DNA of 21,785 nucleotides from an uncultured Trueperaceae bacterium. GTDB lineage: Bacteria > Deinococcota > Deinococci > Deinococcales > Trueperaceae. The stretch is from the NCBI GenBank assembly GCA_937907415.1, contig CALCHY010000069.1, positions 1 through 21,785 of the forward strand, given 5' to 3'. Positions within the stretch are counted from its first letter, which is position 1, and each line of letters opens with the position of its first letter. The translations under genes and the position numbers were made by a program. The notes below the pieces were generated by a model, which searched no databases, was not told where the DNA came from, and saw only the letters and a list, made by a program, of their open reading frames with translations. Of the stretch, positions 14,550 through 21,785 are shown piece by piece.

Positions 14550-15128
14550 TTAGTTCAGGCGGGCCAGGAACGCCAGTACGTTGCGCGTGAACGCCATGGC
14601 GGTCTCCTGGTCGTACTCTTCCGTCGAGCTGTCCGCGAAGAAGTGCCGGTCACCGGGGTAGAGGAAGAGCTCTCCGTCGGCAACGTCAGCCACCAGCGCT
14701 TTGGCGGTGGGGAGGTCGTAGCCGTTATCGAACTCTGGGTCGTGCTCCTGCGCATGGATCTGCAGCGGCACTCCCTCTGGCCACGCGCCACCGAACTCCG
14801 TTGGAGGGAGGCATGCGGCAACGAGGACCGCGCCGCGGGCGCCTGGTCGCTTCTGGGCGAGCTTCTGCGCCGGAATGCCCCCTAGCGAGTAACCGAGGTA
14901 AACGAGGCCGGGGGCGAGGCCCGCGACGGCGTTCTCCGCCCTTTTCACCACGGCCTCGAAGCCAAGGGACCGCACGTGCTTCATACCTTCCTCTAGCGAC
15001 CCGAGCACCACGCCCTCGTACAGGTCGGGGGCGTGGACCGTGTGGCCCGCCTGCCGCAACGTCTCGGCTAGTTCGAGGATGCCGCTCGTCAGTCCAAGCA
15101 CATGGTGGAAGACGACTACTTCAGCCAT
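14550..15128 (-). CDS. Dienelactone hydrolase-family protein
   Basis: 192 residues, cytosolic, of alpha/beta-hydrolase fold. The start FHHVLGLTSGILELAETL with HAPDLYEG (32-39) is the dienelactone hydrolase N-terminal pattern. GYSLGG (79-84) places the nucleophile at Ser81, where classical enzymes use Cys in GFCxGG. Asp130 (HDPEF) and His162 (GDRHFF) complete a plausible triad. The Ser in place of Cys suggests a general esterase rather than true chlorocatechol-pathway activity. The ATG at 15126-15128 has GAGGAGG eight bases upstream. It lies 43 bp after the CarboxypepD_reg-like gene on the same strand; co-transcription is possible. Nearby genes do not reveal the substrate. Confidence 0.85.
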   Translation of the reverse strand: MAEVVVFHHVLGLTSGILELAETLRQAGHTVHAPDLYEGVVLGSLEEGMKHVRSLGFEAVVKRAENAVAGLAPGLVYLGYSLGGIPAQKLAQKRPGARGAVLVAACLPPTEFGGAWPEGVPLQIHAQEHDPEFDNGYDLPTAKALVADVADGELFLYPGDRHFFADSSTEEYDQETAMAFTRNVLAFLARLN

Positions 15129-15171
15129 GATCGCTACCTCCTCAGGGCGCGCGTTGGCTCCGTTACCAACT

Positions 15172-15924
15172 TTAAGGGAGCATGACCTCGAGTTCCATGC
15201 CGAGGTAGCCCCAAACGTCGTGGAAGTCGGCGTCCGTCGTCGGCGTGAAATCGTCTGCGCGGCGCTCTTTGATGAGCATGGCGACTGGCGCGGAACCCTC
15301 CGGGACGTAACGAGCGCTTACGCGGTACTTGGTTACCGGCACGTCGACCAAATGCGTGCCGTCCGGGTAGCGCACCACGACCTCGCCTTCGCTGCCGTCG
15401 AGCAGTGGAGCGAGCGGCACGAACGTGACCTCGATGCGGGCGGTGTCGTCGACGTAGTTGTCGCAACAACTCGCGTCGTAGAGGTAGACGGTAACGCCGT
15501 AATGGTCACCCTCAGGGGTCTCGCCTTGCATCAACCAGGTGAAGTCACGCACCGCCCCGGTGGCGCCTGCGAAAGCTTGACTGGCGCTAGGGCGGAGTGG
15601 GAGCTGCAGCCGGACGTCGTTGTAACGCCGTTCCACGTAGCCAGCGACGCGCCAACTGCTTGGCGTAACGTCACCGAGCTCGATGCGGTAGCGCCCGTCC
15701 TCATCCGTGACCGCGAAGACGTTGAAGTTGTAGTAGGCCGTGTTGTCCGCGAACACCTGAACGCCTGCCAGTGGGTTGCCGCGCGCGTCCACGACGCGGC
15801 CGCTGGCGACGTACGGCTCTGGGGCGGCCTGGCCTAGCGCAACCGTGCAGGCGGCCAGCCACATGATCGCTGCAGGCAACGTGAGTAGCGCCCGTGGTCG
15901 CGGGCTCGAGAAGCCACTTGGCAT
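15172..15924 (-). CDS. Secreted CarboxypepD_reg-like domain protein, possible lipoprotein
   Basis: 250 residues. An N-terminal export signal contains WLAAC at 22-26, a possible lipobox, although cleavage near VALGQA by signal peptidase I is also possible. Residues about 40-80 (ASGRVVDARGNPLAGVQVFA, later TDEDGRYRIEL) are a carboxypeptidase regulatory-like beta-sandwich, a common surface or periplasmic module. The rest (about 85-250) is an unrecognised beta-rich domain containing a vicinal pair DASCCDN. The ATG at 15922-15924 has AAGGA six bases upstream. Function is unknown; a cell-envelope structural or binding role is the safest reading. Confidence 0.75.
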   Translation of the reverse strand: MPSGFSSPRPRALLTLPAAIMWLAACTVALGQAAPEPYVASGRVVDARGNPLAGVQVFADNTAYYNFNVFAVTDEDGRYRIELGDVTPSSWRVAGYVERRYNDVRLQLPLRPSASQAFAGATGAVRDFTWLMQGETPEGDHYGVTVYLYDASCCDNYVDDTARIEVTFVPLAPLLDGSEGEVVVRYPDGTHLVDVPVTKYRVSARYVPEGSAPVAMLIKERRADDFTPTTDADFHDVWGYLGMELEVMLP

Positions 15925-15972
15925 GACTGGTCCTTAGCGCGCCGAAAGTTGGCCCCTGGCCTAGCGCGCCAC

Positions 15973-16001
15973 ATGATACGTGGCGTCGCGGCCAGCAACG
16001 A
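15973..16001 (-). promoter_or_regulatory. Possible promoter for the CarboxypepD_reg-like gene
   Basis: On the minus strand a -10 box TATCAT (15973-15978) and a weak -35 TCGTTG (15996-16001) are 17 bp apart, giving a leader of about 40 bases. The -10 box sits in the loop of a CGCCAC/GTGGCG inverted repeat (about 15968-15986). Confidence 0.35.
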
Positions 16002-16017
16002 CAAGGCGTTCGCTTGC

Positions 16018-18450
16018 CTAGTCGCCAGCCTGTCGCGGCTCGTTCAACCGCGCCAAGACTTGCGCAAGGCCCTGCTGCGCGGCCTCGACGTAGTACGGGG
16101 CCTGACCCGCCGCCAGGCGTACGACGAGTTCGTACTCGCGCAGGGCCTCACCGAACTTCGCCTGCTCGACGAGGGCCGTCGCCAGGCGGTAGCGCGTGGC
16201 CGCTTCCTGGACACCGTTGCCGTGAGCGCGGTGCTCGGTGGCGGCGAGCCGTAGTCCATCGATGGCGCCGTCTACGTCGCCGGACGCGAGTTTCACCATC
16301 CCGGTGACGCTGCTGAAGGCCGCAGGGTACTCGAGTGGTACGGCTGACCGCGCCAACTCGAAGTAACGCTCCCCCTCGCTCACCTGTTGGCGACCTAGAG
16401 CAGCGTTGGCAAGCGCAAGGTAAGCGTTGCGGGCGCCCCACTGCTCGTTGGCTGGCAGCAGGACGGCGAGCGCCTCCTCTGCCGCCACCGTCGCCTCGTC
16501 CGGGCGCCCGCTCCACAGGAGGTTGAGGCTGCGCATGGCGAGGAGCTCACCGATGGGACCGGGGGCGTTCATGTCCGCGAGGGCCGCCAGCCCCTCAGCC
16601 ACTAGCTCGAGCGCGGCCTCTGTCCACGACATGCGCCCGTAGAGGGCGTATAGGCCGCGCGCTAGGCCCCGCACGGTCTCGGCGTCCCGGCGCGCGAGGG
16701 CGTAGCGGTACGCGAGCAGGGTGTTCGGCAGCTCGGCCAACAACAGGCTTTGCACCGCGGCGTGATCGGCGCTGAAAGCCGCCTGGTAGTGGCGGTATGG
16801 CAGGTTGGCCTGGTAGGCGGCATGGCGTAAGGCGACCTCGGCCTCGACATCTGGCAGGTCAGCCAACTCGCGCCGTGCGAAGAGCCCCGCCAACGTGGCG
16901 AGTCTCAGGCGCCCGTCTCTCCCCGGAACCACGAGCATGGCGTCGTTCAGCTCGACGAGCCCGAGGGCCGTTGCGTCCGCCACCGCCTGCGCGGCCTCGT
17001 GCGTGAAGCTGCCCGCGAAGTAGCTTAGGCGCACCAGCAGTTCGCGCTCCGCCTGCTCGAGTCCCATGATGGCGTGCCGGTGTCGCGCAGCTGGCCCGCG
17101 CAACCTCCCTGGGACTAGGGGGCTGAACTCGCCAAGCGCGTGAGGGTCGCGGCCGAAGAGGGCGGCGAGCTCACTTGGGCTAGAGACGGCAGCGAAGCGC
17201 GCGGCCAGGGTCAGCGCCAGGGGGTTGCCCCCAAGCGTGCGGGCCAACTGGCGCAGGCCGGCGCGGTCGTTCGCCCCCACCACGCGGCCGTGGTGCTGCG
17301 CGTCCGCACGCTCGAGATAGAGGTCGGCGGCGGCGTCCTGGCCTCGCTGTGCGCCGTCCTCCGGCACGTTGAGCCCTTCGACTATGTAGACGACTTCAGC
17401 GGGTGCCCTTAGGCGCCGGTCAGCCGTGACCAGGACCTTGGCGTAACGCAGTGCCTCGAGCATGCCGACGACGGCGGCAGCGGCCCCAGCTTCACCGCGG
17501 TCGTCATCCAGGTCGTCGACCACGAGGAGCACCTGCTTATCGCGCAACAACGCCACTGCGCTCTGTGCGTCGCCGAGGCCCGCGCCGGCCACCGCGGTCG
17601 CGAGGCTCTCCCAGACGCCCGCGCCAGATCGCCCTTCCGCGGCGACGAGCAACACGCCGTCTGGGAAGTCCATCCCAGCTAACTGATCAGTGGCGACTTG
17701 CCTGGCGAGGGCCGACTTGCCGACCCCGCCCTCGCCGAGGACGGTGATGAGCCGCTTGCCCCGTGCGCGCAGGAGCGCGGCCAGCTCCAGCCGTTCGCGC
17801 TCTCTGCCGCTCACCGGGGTATCCAGCGGGCGCAGGTTCGTTGGAGTGGATCTCACGGTGACGTTTGGTGCGGGCGCGGCGCCCGCGGCCAACTCTGTGA
17901 GGGCGGCGAGCGGGAGCGGGTCTGAGTGCGCTGCGGTCGATAGCTCCTTGACGCTGGCCGCCAGCGAGCTAGCTTCCGCAAGGCGGCCGTCGAGCGCGAT
18001 GCGCTGGGCGGCGCGAACGGCCGCGCGCTGCAGTTCGCCAAGCAGCGCCTCGCGGCGCCCGAGGATCCAGCTGGCCAACTCGTCCGCGACGTGCTCCTCC
18101 TCCCCCGCGAGAAAGTGGCCGCCGTATGAGTCGACGGCGGCGACGACGTCGTTCAATTTGAGCGCCTGCACCACCTTGGCGTGGTCGGTCTCCAGCGTCA
18201 CGCTCACGCGCTTGGCGTCAGCTCGCATGGCGCCAGCGTCTCCCGCGGCGCGCAGGTGGCGCCGCAAGCGGCTGAGGTTGACGGACAGCTGGTTGAGGGG
18301 GTCGCTAGCGTTGGAGCAGAACAGCTCGGCGAGGTGCCCGCGTGTCTGGCCGCCCTCGACGGCGAGGTAGGTAGCCAACAACAGGGGCCGCTTGCCAGGC
18401 AAGCTACTGCCTGCCAGCTCGAGGCCACCGAGGGTTCGCAACCGTGCCAC
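16018..18450 (-). CDS. SARP/BTAD-type transcriptional regulator with NB-ARC ATPase and TPRs
   Basis: 810 residues. The GTG at 18448-18450 was chosen because GGAGG lies five bases upstream; in-frame TTG (18462) and GTG (18456) are poorer. Domains in order: winged-helix-like DNA-binding region (about 1-88; TLGGLELAG, then NQLSVNLSRLRRHLR), BTAD helices (about 90-190), NB-ARC/STAND ATPase (about 210-440) with Walker A GEGGVGKS (239-246), Walker B VLLVVDD (306-312) and the GGNPLAL motif (407-413), then TPR-like helices (about 540-805). Such proteins are ATP-gated switches that activate transcription when the TPR sensor binds a signal. It is divergent from the lipoprotein gene at 18615, a natural candidate target, but no operator was identified. 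Confidence 0.88.
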   Translation of the reverse strand: MARLRTLGGLELAGSSLPGKRPLLLATYLAVEGGQTRGHLAELFCSNASDPLNQLSVNLSRLRRHLRAAGDAGAMRADAKRVSVTLETDHAKVVQALKLNDVVAAVDSYGGHFLAGEEEHVADELASWILGRREALLGELQRAAVRAAQRIALDGRLAEASSLAASVKELSTAAHSDPLPLAALTELAAGAAPAPNVTVRSTPTNLRPLDTPVSGRERERLELAALLRARGKRLITVLGEGGVGKSALARQVATDQLAGMDFPDGVLLVAAEGRSGAGVWESLATAVAGAGLGDAQSAVALLRDKQVLLVVDDLDDDRGEAGAAAAVVGMLEALRYAKVLVTADRRLRAPAEVVYIVEGLNVPEDGAQRGQDAAADLYLERADAQHHGRVVGANDRAGLRQLARTLGGNPLALTLAARFAAVSSPSELAALFGRDPHALGEFSPLVPGRLRGPAARHRHAIMGLEQAERELLVRLSYFAGSFTHEAAQAVADATALGLVELNDAMLVVPGRDGRLRLATLAGLFARRELADLPDVEAEVALRHAAYQANLPYRHYQAAFSADHAAVQSLLLAELPNTLLAYRYALARRDAETVRGLARGLYALYGRMSWTEAALELVAEGLAALADMNAPGPIGELLAMRSLNLLWSGRPDEATVAAEEALAVLLPANEQWGARNAYLALANAALGRQQVSEGERYFELARSAVPLEYPAAFSSVTGMVKLASGDVDGAIDGLRLAATEHRAHGNGVQEAATRYRLATALVEQAKFGEALREYELVVRLAAGQAPYYVEAAQQGLAQVLARLNEPRQAGD

Positions 18451-18462
18451 GTGCACCTCCAA

Positions 18463-18614
18463 GGCCCCACCCTAGCGGGCACGGGCGACGGACAGCTTCA
18501 GGACAGGGTGATTCTTGCATACTTTCTCATCAGTTGCTCAGGCAGGACGATCGGCCGCCTTCCTAGCTGACGAACCACGTGCGCTGCCGCCGCGCACAGG
18601 AGTCGGGAGCCCAC
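18463..18614. other. Intergenic region between divergent regulator and PA-like lipoprotein
   Basis: The only AT-richer patch is about 18510-18540 (GATTCTTGCATACTTTCTC), which offers weak -10 boxes on both strands: TACTTT with TTCAGG 17 bp upstream on plus, and TATGCA on minus. Both promoters probably lie here. No clear direct repeat of the SARP heptamer type was found. Confidence 0.4.
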
Positions 18615-21600
18615 ATGCATAGCAATCAACGCTCACTCACGAAGGTGCGTCATGGCCGCATTACTACCCTGCGCGCACTGCTGCTAGCACTAGCGCTCGG
18701 CGTGCTCGCCGCCTGCGCCGGGCCAAAGACGCCCCCTCCCCCAGCCGTCGAGCTCGCGCAGCTAACCTCCGTAAGGGCCACGAGCAACACTTCCCTGATG
18801 GCGGAGTTCGACCGGCCCGTCGCCGCCTCGGCACAGGACGTAGCGCATTACCGCATTACCGGCCCTGACGGGCACGAGCTCGAGGTGCTGGCGGCCTACC
18901 CCCGCACCAACGGTCTCAGCGTTGCGCTCGCAACGGCGCCGCAAAGCGCCGTCAGTTACGTGCTGACCGCCGAAACGGTGCCCGCCAGGGTGGCAACGGC
19001 GGCGGCCGCGGTGACTCCAAGCGCCGTAGCGGCTGGCGGCTTCAGCGGCAGCCTCACGCCGGCGCCACTGCTCGCCAGGGCCGTCGCGCTTGCCAACGAC
19101 GCGCTCCTCGTGACCTTCGCCGACCGCCGAGGAGCGCCGGTGCCGTTGAGCGACGACGCTCTCATACCCGGCAATTACGCAGTCAACCCTGGCGTCACCG
19201 TGCTGTCGGCTGCCTTCGATGTCGTAGGCGGCGGCCCTGACCGCAGCGCCGTCATCCTCACGACGACCGCCATGGCCATGACGCAGGGTGAGGTAAGCGT
19301 GCGCGGCGCGACGACGTTCCACGGCCAGATGCTCCTTGACCCGACCGCGGCCGCACTGGAGTTCCGGCCGGTCGAGCTCGTGGACGGCAGCGCGCCGTAC
19401 ATCGCCGAAGCCTGGGCATCAGACCCAACCACTGTGATCATCCACTTCAGCGAGCCCGTAACAGACCCACTGTCGCCCGCGGCCCTCACGAGTGCTGCCT
19501 TCGCGTTACAGGGGCCGGGCGCAAGCGCCATCGGCATCAACGGCGTGGTGAGCGAACAGCTCGGCACCCGGGCGCGCCTGTCCGTAGCCGACCTTACCGC
19601 CGGCTACCCGTACACGCTCACGGTCACGGGCCTTACCGACCTAGCAGGCAACGTCTTGCGGCAACTCACTAGCGAGGGCGTCGTCGTCATCGGGCCAACG
19701 CCTGTCGGCACGCCGGACGTCACGCCCCCACGCGTAACTGGGGCCGTGTCCACCAGTCCAACCAGCGTGCTCGTCAGCTTCAGCGAGCCAGTTCGTGGCG
19801 GCCTCGCGAGCGCCGAGAACCCTGGCCATTACCAGATCTCGGCGGCGTCGGAGAGCTCCGTGGCGGCAAACTCCGTGCTGAACGTAACGGCGGCCGTGCT
19901 CTCGCCATCCGGCCGCGCGGTGACGCTGACGACCCTCACGCAGAGCGATATCAGCTACCGCCTGCAAGGGGTGGCCATCGCGGACCTGGCAGGCAACCTC
20001 GTCGCACCGCCCGACCGCGACAACCCGAACATCGTCACGTTCGTGGGCACCGCCGCGAGCGGGCCAGGGTTGGACAGTGACAACGACGGCCTCTCCGACG
20101 CCGCAGAGCAGCGCGGCTGGACGGTGCGCGTGCGCCAGTTGGACGGCTCGGTGATCACGCGGACCGTGACGAGCGACCCGTTCCTCGCAGACACGGATGG
20201 CGACGGCGTGAGCGACCGCGACGAACGCACCTACATGACTGACCCGCGCTCGGCCGACACGGACGCAGACCAGTTGACCGATTACTGGGAACTCACCTTC
20301 GTCTACTCGGACCCGACCAACCAGGACACCGACGCAGACGGCCTGACGGACGGGTTGGAGTTCAATTTCTTCCGCACCTCGCCGAACCTCGCGGACTCGG
20401 ACGGCGATCAGATAGCGGACGGCGACGAGATAAACCTCGGCAACCGCAACCCGCGACTCGCGGACCTGCCGCGACCTGGCATCGAAGTCGGCGCCGTCGA
20501 CCTGCAACTCGACGTGCGCTTCAACGCGACGAGTCAACGCGGTACGCGTGAACTCGAGGCCAAGAGCTTCAGCTCGACCCTCACCCAGAGCGACACCCGC
20601 TCGACGAGCAACACCGACAGCAACACCCAGCAGTTCTCCGTCAAGGCGGGCGTCGAGCTCGGCTGGAAGGCGAGCGTCGACTTCGGCGCGTCAGGCAAGT
20701 TCAGCGTGGAGACCGGGTACACGGGGCAGTGGAGTTCCGCTTTCACGCGCGAATCGACTCGCGCGACCCAAGATGAGTACGCTCGCTCCACCGAGTCACA
20801 GCGGGAACTGCAGGTTGACGAGTCCCTCACGCGCGAGGTGCAGGGGGCAAGCATCAAGCTCACCGTCAGCCTGCGCAGCCTCGGCGACATCGCTTTCACC
20901 ATCTCCAACGTCCAGGTCTCGGCGTTCATCCAAGACGCCCGCATCCCAGGGCGGCTCGTGCCCATCGCCACGCTCGTACCGGAGCAGGCGCCAGCTGGCG
21001 GGTACACCCTCGGGCCGCTAGTACCAACCCGCGGACCACTAGTCTTCGTGGCAGATCAGGTCTTCCCCGCCCTCGTCGAACAACTCATGCAGGACCCCAC
21101 GGGTCTCGTGTTCAAGATCTCGAACTTCGACATCACGGACGAGTTCGGTCGCAATTTCGCCTTCACCTCGCAGGACGTCAACGACAGAACCGCCACCGTC
21201 GTGCTCGATTACGGGGCGGCGGATAGCGACGGCGACGGCGAGGGCGACCTGACGGAGCGCCTGAAGGTAGCGACGAGTTCGGGCCGCGCCCTGGCCGACG
21301 AGAACGGCGACGGCGTGATCGACGACCTCGACCGCGTGGTGTTCGACGCCAACGGCCGCCAAGTCGGCATCACGTTGGCTGAGGCCCTTGGCTCCGTGCT
21401 CGGCTTGACCCATTACGACGAGGTCGAGACGCCTACCGCCTCGCTGAACCCCGTTCAGATTCAGAGCAGTTACGCCACCCGCATGATCGGCGGCGTGAAC
21501 GTCATGTGGCGCGTTCGCGGCGTCTCTCAGGAACTCGGCAACCCACTGAAGCGCTGGTTCGTGCTCACGCCGGAAGGCATCACCGCGGCCGACCAGAACG

Positions 21601-21785
21601 TGGAGGGGCGGGTCCTCACCGCCGGGCAAGGCATGACCCTCGCATTCGTGCAGGACGAGGATGATGACGGCGTACCTGCGCAGATGGAGTACACCCTCGG
21701 CTGCTCCGACGTCTTGGTCGACACTGACGGCGACACGTTGAGCGACCTCTTCGAGTCGTACGTCGGCTGGCGCGTTAGCGTCATC
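18615..21785 (+). CDS. Lipoprotein with Ig-like repeats and anthrax PA-like calcium/pore region (3' incomplete)
   Basis: 1,057 codons, open at the right edge. ATG 18615 has GGGAG five bases upstream. The lipobox LAAC puts the lipidated Cys at 34. Residues about 46-480 hold four beta-sandwich, SbsA/Big-like repeats (HFSEPV and SFSEPV, with DLAGN near repeat ends). Five thrombospondin-3-like Ca loops begin at 487, 526, 548, 571 and 594. The first reads DSDNDGLSDAAEQRGWTVRV and is followed by SDPF, matching the order DRDNDGIPDSLE, GYTVDV, SDPY that I recall in anthrax protective antigen. Residues about 650-740 are Ser/Thr-rich and enclose an amphipathic beta-hairpin (674-710). More Ca loops at 870, 895, 1014 and 1036 follow. 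No PA14 domain, no RKKR site. Probably an outer-surface oligomeric or pore protein; toxin function is not implied. Confidence 0.75.
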   Translation, partial: MHSNQRSLTKVRHGRITTLRALLLALALGVLAACAGPKTPPPPAVELAQLTSVRATSNTSLMAEFDRPVAASAQDVAHYRITGPDGHELEVLAAYPRTNGLSVALATAPQSAVSYVLTAETVPARVATAAAAVTPSAVAAGGFSGSLTPAPLLARAVALANDALLVTFADRRGAPVPLSDDALIPGNYAVNPGVTVLSAAFDVVGGGPDRSAVILTTTAMAMTQGEVSVRGATTFHGQMLLDPTAAALEFRPVELVDGSAPYIAEAWASDPTTVIIHFSEPVTDPLSPAALTSAAFALQGPGASAIGINGVVSEQLGTRARLSVADLTAGYPYTLTVTGLTDLAGNVLRQLTSEGVVVIGPTPVGTPDVTPPRVTGAVSTSPTSVLVSFSEPVRGGLASAENPGHYQISAASESSVAANSVLNVTAAVLSPSGRAVTLTTLTQSDISYRLQGVAIADLAGNLVAPPDRDNPNIVTFVGTAASGPGLDSDNDGLSDAAEQRGWTVRVRQLDGSVITRTVTSDPFLADTDGDGVSDRDERTYMTDPRSADTDADQLTDYWELTFVYSDPTNQDTDADGLTDGLEFNFFRTSPNLADSDGDQIADGDEINLGNRNPRLADLPRPGIEVGAVDLQLDVRFNATSQRGTRELEAKSFSSTLTQSDTRSTSNTDSNTQQFSVKAGVELGWKASVDFGASGKFSVETGYTGQWSSAFTRESTRATQDEYARSTESQRELQVDESLTREVQGASIKLTVSLRSLGDIAFTISNVQVSAFIQDARIPGRLVPIATLVPEQAPAGGYTLGPLVPTRGPLVFVADQVFPALVEQLMQDPTGLVFKISNFDITDEFGRNFAFTSQDVNDRTATVVLDYGAADSDGDGEGDLTERLKVATSSGRALADENGDGVIDDLDRVVFDANGRQVGITLAEALGSVLGLTHYDEVETPTASLNPVQIQSSYATRMIGGVNVMWRVRGVSQELGNPLKRWFVLTPEGITAADQNVEGRVLTAGQGMTLAFVQDEDDDGVPAQMEYTLGCSDVLVDTDGDTLSDLFESYVGWRVSVI

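Noticed and set aside
15040..15837. 265-codon plus-strand frame opposite the CarboxypepD_reg-like gene
   Set aside because: No recognisable domain and no ribosome site of note; the minus-strand gene has a signal peptide, a domain match and a good ribosome site.
15935..15970. 9-bp direct repeat TAGCGCGCC at 15935 and 15962
   Set aside because: Short, GC-rich and present twice only; not enough to call an operator or attachment site.
19641..20537. 298-codon minus-strand frame opposite the PA-like lipoprotein
   Set aside because: Val/Arg-rich with no motif; the plus-strand frame carries the lipobox, Ca loops and PA-like order.
18615..21785. Calling the PA-like protein a binary toxin component
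   Set aside because: There is no PA14 domain, furin-like site or enzymatic partner in view, and the protein has a lipobox; only the structural resemblance is supported.

Overview
The window is high-GC, gene-dense DNA from a diderm bacterium. An outer-membrane barrel protein ending in Phe, a LolA-like periplasmic protein and two lipoproteins imply an outer membrane. A regulator combining SARP/BTAD, NB-ARC and TPR parts, and a -10 box only seven bases upstream of an ATG (leaderless style), recall Deinococcota, perhaps Trueperaceae. That placement is inference; no rRNA or other taxonomic marker is present. No tRNA, rRNA, insertion sequence or CRISPR array was seen.

Layout. 1-277 (minus): start of a sugar-type ABC substrate-binding protein with a readable promoter. 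486-1292 (minus): membrane-anchored YpfJ-type zinc metallopeptidase. 1429-2181 (plus): IphP-like tyrosine phosphatase. 2247-8019 (plus): a regulated export cassette of TetR repressor, HAE3/MMPL-type RND exporter, LolA-like carrier, DUF1302-like barrel and TPR protein. Its TetR promoter carries a 32-bp palindrome whose core (GGAAC-N4-GTTCC) recurs just before the exporter gene, so one repressor probably controls both. 8093-11634 (plus): a Dpp/Opp-type operon of binding protein and two permeases, with a strong hairpin after the binding-protein gene and no ATPase genes. It meets the next operon tail to tail with 3 bp between stop codons.

11638-14058 (minus): a GH31 enzyme carrying the residues expected of a sulfoquinovosidase, preceded by a two-helix small membrane protein. 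14132-14500 (minus): a Gdx/SugE guanidinium exporter directly behind a guanidine-III (ykkC-III) riboswitch. 14550-15924 (minus): a dienelactone-hydrolase-like protein and a CarboxypepD_reg-like secreted protein. 16018-18450 (minus): the large SARP/NB-ARC/TPR regulator.

18615 to the window end (plus): 1,057 codons of an open-ended lipoprotein. Ig-like repeats are followed by Ca-binding repeats and a region resembling the calcium and pore-forming domains of the anthrax protective antigen / clostridial binary-toxin B family, including a clear amphipathic beta-hairpin. It lacks a recognisable PA14 domain and furin-like site, and a second calcium module begins at the window edge. This is the most novel object here; it is divergently arranged with the SARP-type regulator, though no regulatory link is shown.
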